DNA of 64,000 bases from CAVQCJ01 sp963711005 (GCA_963711005.1 CAVQCJ010000004.1:248001-312000), one strand, 5' to 3'; shown: positions 7,705 through 16,502, counted from the first letter of the stretch. Notes: generated from the letters alone by a model not told the origin. Numbers and translations: made by a program.

Positions 7705-8841
7705 ATGCAGACCAACGACCACCGGGACCTCGACGGCGGGGGCCAGCCGTCGCACCTGGAGGTGCCGCGACCGGTCCGGGTGGCGGCCGACTGGTCCTGG
7801 CGTCTGCTGGTCATCGCGGCCGCGGTGCTCGCGCTGCTGCTGCTGGCGGACCGGCTCAAGCTCCTGATCCTCGCCCTGTTCGTCGCGACCCTGCTGACGG
7901 CCCTGCTCGACCCGGCCGTGCGCAGCGTGCAGCGGCTCGCCCGGGGGTCGCGCGGGTTCGCGACCACGGTGGTGCTGGTGCTCGCGATCGGCCTCCTGGC
8001 CACCTTGCTGGCGGCACTCACCGTGCAGATCAGCGGATCCTTCGCGGACCTCAGCGACAAGTTCACCGACGGCCTCACGCAGATCCGGTCGTGGCTGCGG
8101 GACACGTTCGGCATCGACGACGCGACCCTGCAGGACTACGTGCAGCGGGCCTGGAACGCCATCAAGGCGAACCGCAACGGCCTGCTGTCCGGCGCGCTGT
8201 CCGGCACCCGCATCGCGCTGGAAGTGCTGTCCGGGGCCGCGATCGCGCTGTTCGCAACCGTGTTCATGCTGCTCGACGGCGACCGGATCTGGTCCTGGTG
8301 CGTGTCGCTGTTCCCGACCCGCAGCCAGGACGGCGTGCGCGAGGTCGGGCAGCGCAGCTGGCTGGTGCTGACGGCGTACGTCCGCGGGACCGTGCTGATC
8401 GCGTTCGTCGACGCGGTATCGATCGGCCTGGTCCTGGCGGTGATCCGGGTACCGCTCGCCGTGCCGCTGGCCGCGCTGGTGTTCTTCGGCGCGTTCGTCC
8501 CCATCATCGGCGCGTTCGTCAGCGGCTTCGTCGCCGTCGTCGTCGCTCTGGCGACGCGGGGCGTCGTGGCCGCGGTGGTCGTGCTGGTCGCGATCATCGT
8601 GATCCAGCAGGTCGAGGGGCATCTGCTGCAGCCGCTGGTCATGGGTCGGCTGGTCCGGCTGCACCCGCTCGGCGTCGTGGCGGCGGTCACGGCCGGCAGC
8701 GTTCTCGCCGGCCTGGTCGGTGCGGTCGTCGCGGTGCCGCTGGCCGCGGTGCTGACGACGGTGTTCGGCTACTACGGCCGGCGCGGCCGCACGCACGACC
8801 CCGGACCGGACGGGCCGACGGAACCGGCCGCGGTCAGCTGA
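7705..8841 (+). CDS. AI-2E family (PF01594) membrane transporter
   Basis: The 378-residue protein has paired N-terminal transmembrane helices, a soluble segment (about residues 100-150), then five or six helices with FGAFVPIIGAFVSG and the late motif GHLLQPLVMGRLVRLHPL. These are hallmarks of the AI-2E/TqsA-like permease family. Members export small signals or exchange Na+/H+; the substrate here is unknown. CAGGCT lies 6 nt before the ATG, so the transcript is probably leaderless. The gene overlaps the convergent CBS gene by 8 bp. Confidence 0.92.
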   Translation: MQTNDHRDLDGGGQPSHLEVPRPVRVAADWSWRLLVIAAAVLALLLLADRLKLLILALFVATLLTALLDPAVRSVQRLARGSRGFATTVVLVLAIGLLATLLAALTVQISGSFADLSDKFTDGLTQIRSWLRDTFGIDDATLQDYVQRAWNAIKANRNGLLSGALSGTRIALEVLSGAAIALFATVFMLLDGDRIWSWCVSLFPTRSQDGVREVGQRSWLVLTAYVRGTVLIAFVDAVSIGLVLAVIRVPLAVPLAALVFFGAFVPIIGAFVSGFVAVVVALATRGVVAAVVVLVAIIVIQQVEGHLLQPLVMGRLVRLHPLGVVAAVTAGSVLAGLVGAVVAVPLAAVLTTVFGYYGRRGRTHDPGPDGPTEPAAVS

Positions 8842-9217
8842 TCCGCTCGGTGTGCCACAGGCGCACGATGTCGCGCACGGACAGGATGCCGGCGACGTCG
8901 CCCCCGTCGAGGACGACCAGGTGCCGGAAGCCGCCGCGAAGCATGGCCTCGGCCGCCTGCTCCAGCGACCAGTCCGGCGAGGCGTACACGATCTCGGTCG
9001 TCAGGTGCGAGGAGACGGTCTCCACGTCGGGGTCGGCGCCCTCGGCGAGAGCGACGAGCACATCCCGTTCGGTGAGGATCCCCGCGCCCTCGCCGTCCGG
9101 GTCGACCACCACCACCGCGCCGACGTGCCGCGACCGCATCGCCACGCTGACCTCGCGCAGCGTGTGCCCGGGCCCCACGGTCAGGACCTCGCGGCTCATC
9201 GCCTCTCGTACGGTCAT
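8834..9217 (-). CDS. Two-CBS-domain protein
   Basis: The 127-residue protein consists of a tandem CBS pair: residues about 1-60 (MTVREAMSREVLTVGPGHTL ... GILTERDVL) and 65-125 (HLVVLDGGDVAGILSVRDIV). Stand-alone CBS pairs bind adenine nucleotides and act as energy or stress sensors through a partner protein. No partner is obvious. The ATG at 9217 was chosen because the CBS fold starts there; upstream sequence in frame is not CBS-like. Confidence 0.92.
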   Translation of the reverse strand: MTVREAMSREVLTVGPGHTLREVSVAMRSRHVGAVVVVDPDGEGAGILTERDVLVALAEGADPDVETVSSHLTTEIVYASPDWSLEQAAEAMLRGGFRHLVVLDGGDVAGILSVRDIVRLWHTERIS

Positions 9218-9346
9218 GCGTCCTCCCGTGGCAGCCGGTCCCGGGTGTCGGTGGACCCGTGCCGGACATCTTTGGGCCCAGCGCCCGCCGTGTCCACGGC
9301 CGACGCGGGACGTGAGCCGGGCGGCGCGGTCCGGCAAACTGGCGCC

Positions 9347-10123
9347 ATGAGCCTGCCGAGCCTGCGCCAGGTGACCGCCGCACCCCGGTGGTGGGTCGCC
9401 GCGGTGGTGCTGGTCTGGGTCCCGCTGGTCCTGCTCGCCCAGCGCACCGCGACGCCCGGGCGCCAGGACCTGCTCGGGCTCGGCACCTGGGTGCTCCTGC
9501 TGGCCCTGCTGGTCCGGCAGCAGCCGCTGGTGCGCGCCCAGACGGCCGTCGTCGTGCTGTTCGCGAGCGCGATCGAGTACACCTTCTCCGGCTGGCTGCA
9601 CGTGTACGTCTACCGGCTGCACGACGTCCCGCCGTTCGTGCCGCCGGGGCACGGGCTGGTGTACCTGGCGGCGCTGTCGATCGGGGGGACCGAGCTGCTG
9701 CGCCGGCACGCCCGCCCGGCCGTCGTCGCCACCGTGGTGGCCGGCGGTCTGTACGCGCTGTGGGGGCTGAGCCCCTGGGCGCCGCGGCCGGACATGCTGG
9801 GCGCGTTCTGGTTCGCCTGTCTGCTCGGGTTCCTGCTGTTCGGACGGGCCCGGCTGCTGTACGTGGGCGCGTTCGTCGTCGTCACGTACCTGGAGCTGCT
9901 CGGGACGTCGATGCGGATCTGGACCTGGGCGCCGAAGGACCCGACCGGGATCGTCGCGATGGGCAACCCGCCGTCCGGCGCGGCCGGCGGCTACGGGTGG
10001 TTCGACCTGGTGGCGGTGGCCGCTGCCCCGGTCCTGCTGGTCTGGGTGTCGCGGGTCGGCTCGCGCTGGCGCAGCACGACCGCGGGGCGGCCACGGGTCG
10101 ACCCGGTGCCCGAGAGCGCGTAG
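9347..10123 (+). CDS. Conserved actinobacterial integral membrane protein, function unknown
   Basis: From ATG at 9347 the protein has 258 residues with seven or eight hydrophobic segments. Landmarks are EYTFSGWLHVYVYRLHDV, FVPPGHGLVYLAAL and GGYGWFDL. I recognise it as a recurring unnamed actinobacterial membrane family but cannot assign a reaction. A CAAACT -10 box lies six bases before the ATG, which supports this start over longer in-frame ones. It is divergent from the CBS gene and convergent with hisN. Confidence 0.8.
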   Translation: MSLPSLRQVTAAPRWWVAAVVLVWVPLVLLAQRTATPGRQDLLGLGTWVLLLALLVRQQPLVRAQTAVVVLFASAIEYTFSGWLHVYVYRLHDVPPFVPPGHGLVYLAALSIGGTELLRRHARPAVVATVVAGGLYALWGLSPWAPRPDMLGAFWFACLLGFLLFGRARLLYVGAFVVVTYLELLGTSMRIWTWAPKDPTGIVAMGNPPSGAAGGYGWFDLVAVAAAPVLLVWVSRVGSRWRSTTAGRPRVDPVPESA

Positions 10124-10129
10124 CCGCAC

Positions 10130-10948
10130 CTAGCCGGACAGTCCGGGCGCGAGCGTCCCCAGCACCTCGTCGTGCAGCACGCCGTTGGTCGTCACCGCAC
10201 CGCCGCCGAGCAGCACGGGACCGCCGTCGCGCCCGGTAATCCGACCGCCTGCCTCCTGCACGACGGGTACCAGCGCGGCCACGTCCCAGACCGACAGCTC
10301 AGGCTCGACGGCGACGTCGACCGACCCCTCGGCAACCAGGACGTGCGACCAGAAGTCCCCGTACGCGCGAGTCCGCCAGCACCGGCGGGCCAGCCGGCCG
10401 AACGCGCCGCCACCGTCCGGCCAGCCGACCACATCGGAGTACGACAGCGAGGCGTCGCCCAGCGAGCGTACCGACGAGACCCGCACCGGGCGGGGCACAG
10501 CCTGGCCCCGGGCGGAGGTCCACGCGCCGGCCCCGCGGGCGGCCCACCAGCGCCGGCCCAGGGCCGGCGCCGACACCACGCCGACGACGATGTCGGTCCC
10601 GTCGACCAGCGCGACGAGCGTGGCCCAGACCGGCACGCCGCGGACATAGTTCTTGGTGCCGTCGATCGGGTCCACGATCCACCGGCGGCCCTGCCAGGCC
10701 AGGTCGGGGCGGTCGCCGCCCTCCTCCTCGCCGACGATCCGGTCCTGCGGGCGGTGCTCGGCGAGGTGTGCGCGCAGCAGCTGCTCGGTCGCCCGGTCGG
10801 CGTCCGTCACCGGGGTCAGGTCGGGCTTGGTCTCCACGACGAGGTCCAGCGACTGGAAGCGGTCCAGCGTCAGCACGTCGGCCCGGTCGGCCATCCGCAG
10901 CGCCAGCTCCAGGTCGCCGGCGTACGGCCCCGCGACACCGTCCTCCAC
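10130..10948 (-). CDS. hisN: Histidinol-phosphatase, inositol monophosphatase-like
   Basis: The 272-residue protein has the IMPase metal-binding motifs: GEEEGG (about residues 75-80), the DPIDGTKNYVRGVP signature near residue 95, and WDVAALVPVVQEAGG near residue 225. Actinobacterial HisN hydrolyses histidinol phosphate in histidine synthesis. The KNYVRG variant after DGT is typical of HisN rather than SuhB. GTG at 10948 is preceded by TACTGT eight bases upstream, suggesting a nearly leaderless mRNA. The gene shares a short divergent promoter region with the DUF2087 gene. Confidence 0.88.
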   Translation of the reverse strand: MEDGVAGPYAGDLELALRMADRADVLTLDRFQSLDLVVETKPDLTPVTDADRATEQLLRAHLAEHRPQDRIVGEEEGGDRPDLAWQGRRWIVDPIDGTKNYVRGVPVWATLVALVDGTDIVVGVVSAPALGRRWWAARGAGAWTSARGQAVPRPVRVSSVRSLGDASLSYSDVVGWPDGGGAFGRLARRCWRTRAYGDFWSHVLVAEGSVDVAVEPELSVWDVAALVPVVQEAGGRITGRDGGPVLLGGGAVTTNGVLHDEVLGTLAPGLSG

Positions 10949-10956
10949 AAGGCCAC

Positions 10957-10978
10957 ACAGTATCGGCCCGCGTACGCT
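10957..10978. promoter_or_regulatory. Divergent promoters of hisN and the DUF2087 gene
   Basis: On the minus strand TACTGT (10962-10957) serves hisN; on the plus strand TACGCT (10973-10978) lies 7 nt before GTG 10986. The two starts are only 37 bp apart and neither gene has a ribosome site, so both mRNAs are probably leaderless. Confidence 0.55.
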
Positions 10979-10985
10979 CGAAGGC

Positions 10986-11273
10986 GTGCGCGACCTGGCT
11001 GAGAAGGTCGACCGGGCCTTCTGGGACCACGACCGGCTGGTGCGCATGCCCGCGAAGCGCGCCAAGCGGCTGCTCGTGCTGGACCGGCTCGCGCAGCGGT
11101 TCGAGCCAGGGCGCGCCTACCTCGAGGCGCACGTCAACGAGCTGCTGGTCCAGGCGCACCCCGACTACGCGATGCTCCGCCGCTCGCTGGTCGACGAGGG
11201 CTTCCTGGACCGCGAGAACGGCTGGTACTGGCGCGTCGGCGGCAGTGTGTCCGCGGACGATCCGACAGGCTGA
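10986..11273 (+). CDS. DUF2087 domain protein
   Basis: This 95-residue protein is nearly all DUF2087: RLLVLDRLAQRFEPGRAYLE, then HVNELLVQAHPDYAMLRRSL and VDEGFLDRENGWYWR. The domain looks like a small winged-helix unit and is often fused to ArsR-type regulators; here it is free. GTG at 10986 fits the TACGCT box. Its function is unknown, though nucleic-acid binding is plausible from fold resemblance. Confidence 0.85.
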   Translation: MRDLAEKVDRAFWDHDRLVRMPAKRAKRLLVLDRLAQRFEPGRAYLEAHVNELLVQAHPDYAMLRRSLVDEGFLDRENGWYWRVGGSVSADDPTG

Positions 11274-11376
11274 GCGGACCGCCCTGGCCGGATGAACCGG
11301 CGCAGCCGGTCCTACGTACCAGACTTCGGGACGGCACATCGACGGCTCGCACGCCGGGTCGGCTACGGGAGGTCGC

Positions 11377-11862
11377 GTGTTCGACACCATCTTCGGGCTG
11401 CCGTTGCACATCCTGGTCATCCATGCCGTGGTGGTGCTGGTCCCGCTGTGCGCGGCCATGGCGGTGCTGACGCTGTTCTCGACGACGTGGCGCGACCGGC
11501 TGCGCTGGCCGCTCCTGGTCCTGCTGACGATCGCGGTCGGGTCGGCGTTCGTTGCCAAGAAGAGCGGTGAGGCGCTGGACGCCCGGCTGGCCATCACCAC
11601 CAACCCGGACCTCAACCGCCACGTCCTGCTCGGCGGGAAGGCGCCGTGGATCGTCCTGGTGTTCTGGATGCTTGCGGTGGCGTGGCTGGTCCTGGACGGC
11701 CGCCGGGAGTCGGCCGCCAGTCCCAGCCCCGGAAGGTTGCGGCTGCTCGGCGTGCTGACGCTGATCGCCGCTGTCGGCGCGACGTCCTGGATCGTGGTCA
11801 CCGGTGACGCCGGCTCGCGCGCGGTCTGGAGCCAGATCGTGAAGTCCACGAACGCGCGCTAG
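11377..11862 (+). CDS. DUF2231 membrane protein
   Basis: The 161-residue protein begins FGLPLHILVIHAVVVLVPL, the hallmark of DUF2231, and has four hydrophobic helices. The conserved histidines in helix 1 (LHILVIH) suggest haem or metal binding in the family, but this is inference. GGGAGG lies 4 nt before the GTG start. It converges with rsgA. Confidence 0.88.
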   Translation: MFDTIFGLPLHILVIHAVVVLVPLCAAMAVLTLFSTTWRDRLRWPLLVLLTIAVGSAFVAKKSGEALDARLAITTNPDLNRHVLLGGKAPWIVLVFWMLAVAWLVLDGRRESAASPSPGRLRLLGVLTLIAAVGATSWIVVTGDAGSRAVWSQIVKSTNAR

Positions 11863-11878
11863 CCGGACCGGCCGAGCC

Positions 11879-12883
11879 TCACTCGTTGTCGGGGAGCTCG
11901 CGGGCGCGCAGCAGGCGGCGCAACGAGTCCAGCCGAGCCGCGTCGGCGTGGCCGGCGGCGACCCAGGCGTCCAGCCCGCAGTCCGGCTCGTCGTGGCTGC
12001 ACGAGCGCGGGCACTGGGCGGTCCCCGAGGCCAGGTCCGGGAAGGCCGCGACGACCCGGGACGGGTCCACGTGCGCGAGCCCGAACGACCGGATCCCCGG
12101 GGTGTCGATGACCCAGCCGCCGGCGGGCAGCTCGAGCACGACGGCGGACGTCGATACGTGCCGACCGCGGCCGGTGACCAGGTTGACCGCACCGGTCGCC
12201 CGGTCGGCGCCCGGGACCAGGGCGTTGACCAGAGTCGACTTCCCGACGCCTGAGTGGCCGACGAAGACCGTCCGGCGGTCCTGCAGCCGGGTCAGCAGCT
12301 GGGCCAGGTCGGCGCCGCGCTGCAGGGCCACATGCGGGACGTCCAGCGCGCGGTAGGTCGCGAGCAGCCCGTCCGGCACGGCGAGGTCGGTCTTCGTGAC
12401 GACGAGCAACGGCCGCAGGCCCGCGTCGTACGCGGCGACCAGGCACCGGTCGATCAGCCGCGGCCGCGGCTCGGGGTTGGCCACGGAGGTGACGACGGCC
12501 AGCTGGTCGGCGTTCGCCACCACCACCCGCTCGACCGGGTCGGTGTCGTCCGCGGTCCGCCGCAGCACCGAGCGGCGGGGCTGCACCCGGATGATGCGGG
12601 CGAGCGACCCGTCCGCCCCGTCCAGTGCGCCGACCAGGGCGACCTGGTCGCCGACCACGACCGCCTTGCGGCCGAGCTCGCGCGCCCGCATCGCTGTCAC
12701 GGACTGCCGCCGGCTCCCGTCGCCGACCAGGCAGCCGAAGCGGCCGCGGTCGACGGTCACGACCCAGCCGATCACCGCCTCGTCGTACGCCGGGCGGTCC
12801 TTGGTCCGCGGACGGGACTTGCCCCGCCCGGGACGGACCCGGACGTCGTCCTCGTCCAGATCACGGCCGCGGCCCTGGCTCAC
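11879..12883 (-). CDS. rsgA: Ribosome small-subunit GTPase RsgA
   Basis: The 334-residue protein matches circularly permuted GTPases: TKTDL (G4, about residue 174), then GHSGVGKSTLVNAL (G1), then DTPGIRSFGL (G3), with an OB domain at the N-terminus and a zinc knuckle near the C-terminus (CPRSCSHDEPDCGLDAW, Cys3His). It acts in late 30S maturation. GTG at 12883 overlaps the aroA stop codon (GTGA), so translation is coupled to aroA. The same gene pair occurs in mycobacteria. Confidence 0.95.
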   Translation of the reverse strand: MSQGRGRDLDEDDVRVRPGRGKSRPRTKDRPAYDEAVIGWVVTVDRGRFGCLVGDGSRRQSVTAMRARELGRKAVVVGDQVALVGALDGADGSLARIIRVQPRRSVLRRTADDTDPVERVVVANADQLAVVTSVANPEPRPRLIDRCLVAAYDAGLRPLLVVTKTDLAVPDGLLATYRALDVPHVALQRGADLAQLLTRLQDRRTVFVGHSGVGKSTLVNALVPGADRATGAVNLVTGRGRHVSTSAVVLELPAGGWVIDTPGIRSFGLAHVDPSRVVAAFPDLASGTAQCPRSCSHDEPDCGLDAWVAAGHADAARLDSLRRLLRARELPDNE

Positions 12884-14181
12884 CGCGGGAGCATCCCGGT
12901 CCAGCGGTCCACGAAGTCGGGCAGCGTCTTGCCGGTGGTCGCCACGTCGACGACGCGCACGCCCCGTACGGCCAGCCCGAGAACGGCGGCGGCGGTGGCG
13001 ATCCGGTGGTCGTCGTACGTCTCGAACACGCCGCCGTGCAGGACCGCCGGGCGGATCGAGAGCCCGTCGTCCAGCTCGGTGACGTCGCCTCCGAGGCCGT
13101 TGATCTGGGCGGCCAGGGCGGCCAACCGGTCCGTCTCGTGCCCGCGCAGGTGGGCCACGCCGCGGATCGTCGTGGAACCCGGAGCCAGCGCCGCCAGGGC
13201 CGCGGTCACCGGGACCAGCTCGCCGATCGCGGACATGTCCAGCTCGCCGGCGCCGGTCAGTCCGCCGGACCCGTCGACGACGAGGGCGCCATCGAGCCGG
13301 TCGGCCACCAGCCGTGCGCCCAGCGCCTCCAACAGGGCGCCGACCGCGTCGACCGGCTGCAGCGCCGATCCGACCGGGAAGCCGCCGACCACCACCCGGC
13401 CGCGGGTGACGAGTGCGGCCGCCGCGAACGGCAGGGCGTTGGACAGGTCCGGCTCGATGGTCACGTCGCCGCCGTGCGGCCGGGCCGGTCCGACCCACCA
13501 GATCCTGCGGCCCGCTTCGTGGCCCGTGGGCACCCCGCGGTCGGACAGCATCGCCAACGTCATCGCGATGTGCGGCTCCGATGGCAGGACCGGGCCGACG
13601 TCGACGACGCGCAGGCCGTCGTCGAACCGGCACCCGGCCAGCAGCAGCGCGCTGACGAACTGGCTGGACCCGCTCGCGTCGATCGCGACCTGGCCGCCCC
13701 GGACCCGACCGTTGCCGCGGACGGTGAACGGGAGCTGGTCCGGCCCGGCGTCGATGCGCACGTCGAGGCGGCGCAGGGCATCGAGCAACGGGCCCATCGG
13801 CCGGGCTCTGGCCCGTTCGTCGCCGTCGAAGTCGACGGGTCCGTCGGCGAGCGCCGCCACCGGCGGCACGAAGCGCATGACCGTCCCAGCCAGCCCGCAG
13901 TCGACGGAAGCGGGCGCGCGCAGGGCACCCGGGCGGACCGTCCACGACGGCGCCGCCTCGTCGACATCGGTCCCGAGCGCGCGCAGCGCGGCCGCCATCA
14001 ACCGGGTGTCGCGGGCTACCAGCGGGTGCAGCAGGGTCGTCGGGCCGTCCGCGAGGGCGGCCAGGACGAGAGCCCGGTTGGTGATGGACTTCGAGCCCGG
14101 GATGCGTACGGTCGCCAGCACCGGCCCGGTCGCCGTGGGGGCGTCCCAGAGCTCGGTGGCGGTACGGGTCGGGTCCGGCAC
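12880..14181 (-). CDS. aroA: 3-phosphoshikimate 1-carboxyvinyltransferase (EPSP synthase)
   Basis: The 433-residue protein has PGSKSITNRALVLAALADG near residue 28, the GLAGTVMRFVPPVAAL loop near residue 97, SSQFVSALLLAG, and the C-terminal GHETDRLAAL and YDDHRIATAAA motifs. It catalyses the sixth step of the shikimate pathway. The active-site loop has Phe where E. coli AroA has Pro101 (GTVMRF instead of GTAMRP), the usual actinobacterial form. GTG 14181 is preceded by GATGAT six bases upstream. Confidence 0.97.
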   Translation of the reverse strand: MPDPTRTATELWDAPTATGPVLATVRIPGSKSITNRALVLAALADGPTTLLHPLVARDTRLMAAALRALGTDVDEAAPSWTVRPGALRAPASVDCGLAGTVMRFVPPVAALADGPVDFDGDERARARPMGPLLDALRRLDVRIDAGPDQLPFTVRGNGRVRGGQVAIDASGSSQFVSALLLAGCRFDDGLRVVDVGPVLPSEPHIAMTLAMLSDRGVPTGHEAGRRIWWVGPARPHGGDVTIEPDLSNALPFAAAALVTRGRVVVGGFPVGSALQPVDAVGALLEALGARLVADRLDGALVVDGSGGLTGAGELDMSAIGELVPVTAALAALAPGSTTIRGVAHLRGHETDRLAALAAQINGLGGDVTELDDGLSIRPAVLHGGVFETYDDHRIATAAAVLGLAVRGVRVVDVATTGKTLPDFVDRWTGMLPR

Positions 14182-14255
14182 GGCCCCATCATCGCAGCGG
14201 CCACCGCTGCGACGGCCCCGTCGGCCGGGGTCGGCCGGAGTGGCAGGCTGGCGGT

Positions 14256-15044
14256 GTGTGCGGACGCTACGCGGCCAGCCGGGACCCCGAAGACCTCGTC
14301 GAGGAGTTCGAGGTCGACCGGGCGGAGGTGCCCGCCCGCCTGGCGCCGGACTTCAACGTGGCCCCGACCAAGGACGTGTACGCGGTCCTGACCCGCGCCC
14401 CTCGGGCCGACGCGGCACCGGCGGCAGCGCCGGCAGCGCCGGTCCGCCAGCTGCGGGTGCTCCGCTGGGGCCTGGTGCCGTCCTGGGCCAAGGACCCGTC
14501 CATCGGCTCGCGGCTCATCAACGCGCGGATGGAGACCGTCGCCGAGAAGCCGGCGTTCCGTCGCGCGTTCGCCCGGCGGCGCTGCCTGCTGCCGGCCGAC
14601 GGCTACTACGAGTGGTACCCGGGCCGGCGGACCGGACCGGGGCGGACGACCAAGCAGCCGTTCTTCATCCACCCCAAGGACGGCGGCGTGCTGGCGATGG
14701 CCGGGCTGTACGAGTTCTGGCGCCGGCAGGAGCTGCCCGACGACGACCCGCAGGCCTGGCTCGTGACCTGCACGGTCCTGACGACCCAGGCCGAGGACGC
14801 CGTGGGGATGATCCACGACCGGATGCCGTTGCTGGTGGAGCGCGAGCGCTACGGCGCCTGGCTGGACCCGGCCGTGGACGACCCGGACCTGCTGCGCGGG
14901 CTGCTCGTGCCGGCGGCCCCTGGCCGGCTGGACGCCTACCCGGTCTCCACCGCCGTCAACAGTGTCGCCCACAACGGACCCGAGCTGATCGCGCCGCTGC
15001 CCGACTCGTCCGGCGGCCCTGACGGTTCCGAGTGGTTGTGCTGA
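14256..15044 (+). CDS. SRAP/HMCES-family abasic-site DNA-protein crosslinking protein
   Basis: The 262-residue protein begins Met-Cys-Gly-Arg-Tyr, so Cys2 becomes the N-terminal nucleophile after Met removal. Other family residues are visible: NVAPT, RWGLVPSWAKD, INARMETVAEKPAFR, the active-site Glu in ADGYYEW, and the His in MIHDRMP. SRAP proteins (YedK, HMCES) form a thiazolidine link to abasic sites in single-stranded DNA. An Ala-rich insert (about residues 51-62) is lineage-specific. The start is fixed by Cys2 and by the CAGGCT box six bases upstream of the GTG. Confidence 0.95.
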   Translation: MCGRYAASRDPEDLVEEFEVDRAEVPARLAPDFNVAPTKDVYAVLTRAPRADAAPAAAPAAPVRQLRVLRWGLVPSWAKDPSIGSRLINARMETVAEKPAFRRAFARRRCLLPADGYYEWYPGRRTGPGRTTKQPFFIHPKDGGVLAMAGLYEFWRRQELPDDDPQAWLVTCTVLTTQAEDAVGMIHDRMPLLVERERYGAWLDPAVDDPDLLRGLLVPAAPGRLDAYPVSTAVNSVAHNGPELIAPLPDSSGGPDGSEWLC

Positions 15045-15047
15045 GCC

Positions 15048-15755
15048 GTGCGTACGTACGAGATCTGGACGCCGGTCGGCCTTGCCAGGGTGTTCGTGCA
15101 CGATGCCGTCGGCCGACGCCCGCGCGGGTCCGCCCCGGTGGTGCTGGTCCTGGGTCACGGTGCCGGCGGCGGGGTGCAGGCCCGAGACCTGGCCGCCGTG
15201 GCCGCGCGGCTCCCGGCCCGCGGGGTGACCACGGTGCTCGTCGAGCAGCCGTGGCGGGTGGCCGGCGGTCGGGTGGCCGCGGCTCCGACCCGGCTGGACC
15301 GGGCCTGGGCAGCGGTGCTCGCCGCCCCTGAGCTGGCCGACCTGCTGCACGTCGAGGATGGCCGGCTCGGTGTCGGCGGGCGCAGCGCCGGGGCCAGGGT
15401 CGCCTGCCGGACGGCCGCAGCCGTCGGCGCCGACCTGGTCGTGTGCCTGGCGTTCCCGCTGCACCCGCCGGGGCGGCCCGAACGCAGCCGGGTCGACGAG
15501 CTGGCCGGCGCCGGGCTGCCCACGCTGGTCGTCCAGGGCGAGCGCGACCCGTTCGGCGGCCCGGCAGAGATCGCCGCGGCGGTGCTGGCTGCCGGCGTCG
15601 CCGAGCGCGTCCGGCCCGAGGTGGTGCCGGTCCCGCAGGCCGACCATGGCTTCGCCGTCCCGGCCCGCGCCGTGCTCACGCAGGGTAAGGCGCTCGAGAT
15701 CGTCGCGGACGCGGTCGCCGGGTTCCTGCTGCGGCGGCCCGGCCGGGCCGGGTGA
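15048..15755 (+). CDS. Small alpha/beta hydrolase of the KANL3/Tex30-like family
   Basis: The 235-residue protein has a nucleophile elbow GGRSAGARVA (Ser about residue 110), an acid in QGERDPFGG and a His in QADHGFAVP. Near the start, LGHGAGGG forms the oxyanion region. It begins with GTG three bases after the SRAP stop, so it is probably co-transcribed with SRAP. The substrate is unknown. Confidence 0.85.
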   Translation: MRTYEIWTPVGLARVFVHDAVGRRPRGSAPVVLVLGHGAGGGVQARDLAAVAARLPARGVTTVLVEQPWRVAGGRVAAAPTRLDRAWAAVLAAPELADLLHVEDGRLGVGGRSAGARVACRTAAAVGADLVVCLAFPLHPPGRPERSRVDELAGAGLPTLVVQGERDPFGGPAEIAAAVLAAGVAERVRPEVVPVPQADHGFAVPARAVLTQGKALEIVADAVAGFLLRRPGRAG

Positions 15756-15760
15756 CCGCG

Positions 15761-15786
15761 GGAAGAACTCCGCGGACCGCCGCGTT
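15761..15786 (+). promoter_or_regulatory. SigR-type promoter GGAAG-N18-GTT upstream of sigR
   Basis: GGAAG (15761-15765) and GTT (15784-15786) are separated by exactly 18 bases, matching the SigR/SigH consensus (GGAAT-N18-GTT) at all but one position. Predicted initiation falls near 15794-15796, at an in-frame GTG (15795) that extends sigR by 32 codons. A second, vegetative-type box TATCCT lies at 15850-15855. Confidence 0.65.
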
Positions 15787-15890
15787 CTCCCGGCGTGCTG
15801 GTACATCCCGGGACGCGACCGTCCCCGCTCGACTGGCCCGAGTGGCCGGTATCCTCGGCAGTGTCCCCGACACGCACGTCTTCCGAGGAG

Positions 15891-16502
15891 GTGGGTCCGG
15901 TCGAGGAGACCCCGGATCAGCGGTCCGCACGGTTCGAGCGGGACGCGCTGCCTTTCCTCGACCAGCTATACGCCGCGGCGCTGCGGATGACCCGCAACCC
16001 GGCCGACGCCGAGGACCTCGTCCAGGAGACGTTCGTGAAGGCGTTCGCCGCCTTCCACCAGTTCACCGAGGGCACGAACCTCAAGGCCTGGCTCTACCGC
16101 ATCCTCACCAACACGTTCATCAACTCCTACCGCAAGCGGCAGCGCGAGCCGCAGCAGAGCGCCTCCGAGGACATCGAGGACTGGCAGCTCGCACGGGCCG
16201 AGTCGCACACCTCGACCGGCCTGCGCTCGGCCGAGGCGGAGGCGCTCGACCGGCTCCCGGACTCCGACGTCAAGGAAGCCCTGCAGTCGATCCCGGAGGA
16301 CTTCCGGATCGCTGTCTACCTCGCCGATGTCGAGGGCTTCGCATACAAAGAGATTGCGGACATCATGGGGACGCCGATCGGCACCGTGATGTCTCGCCTG
16401 CACCGCGGTCGGCGCCAGCTGCGCGACCTGCTGGAGGAGTACGCGGCCGAGCGGGGCCTGATCCCCGCCGGCTCCGGATCACCGTCCGGGGAGGGCTCAT
16501 GA
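15891..16502 (+). CDS. sigR: ECF sigma factor SigR/SigH (thiol-oxidative stress)
   Basis: From GTG 15891 the protein has 203 residues beginning VGPVEETPDQ, which aligns with the MGPV start of Streptomyces SigR. Region 2 contains MTRNPADAEDLVQETFVKAF and NLKAWLYRILTNTFINSYRK; region 4 contains FAYKEIADIMGTPIGTVMSRL. It directs thioredoxin, mycothiol and proteolysis genes under disulfide stress. AGGAGGTG runs into the GTG with no spacer, so the ribosome-site/start arrangement is odd. The frame is open upstream to GTG 15795, allowing a 235-residue form. The stop overlaps the rsrA ATG. Confidence 0.95.
   Translation: MGPVEETPDQRSARFERDALPFLDQLYAAALRMTRNPADAEDLVQETFVKAFAAFHQFTEGTNLKAWLYRILTNTFINSYRKRQREPQQSASEDIEDWQLARAESHTSTGLRSAEAEALDRLPDSDVKEALQSIPEDFRIAVYLADVEGFAYKEIADIMGTPIGTVMSRLHRGRRQLRDLLEEYAAERGLIPAGSGSPSGEGS

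Noticed and set aside
13861..13920. AroA change conferring glyphosate tolerance
   Set aside because: The GTVMRF loop differs from E. coli but is the usual actinobacterial form as I recall it, so no resistance claim is justified.
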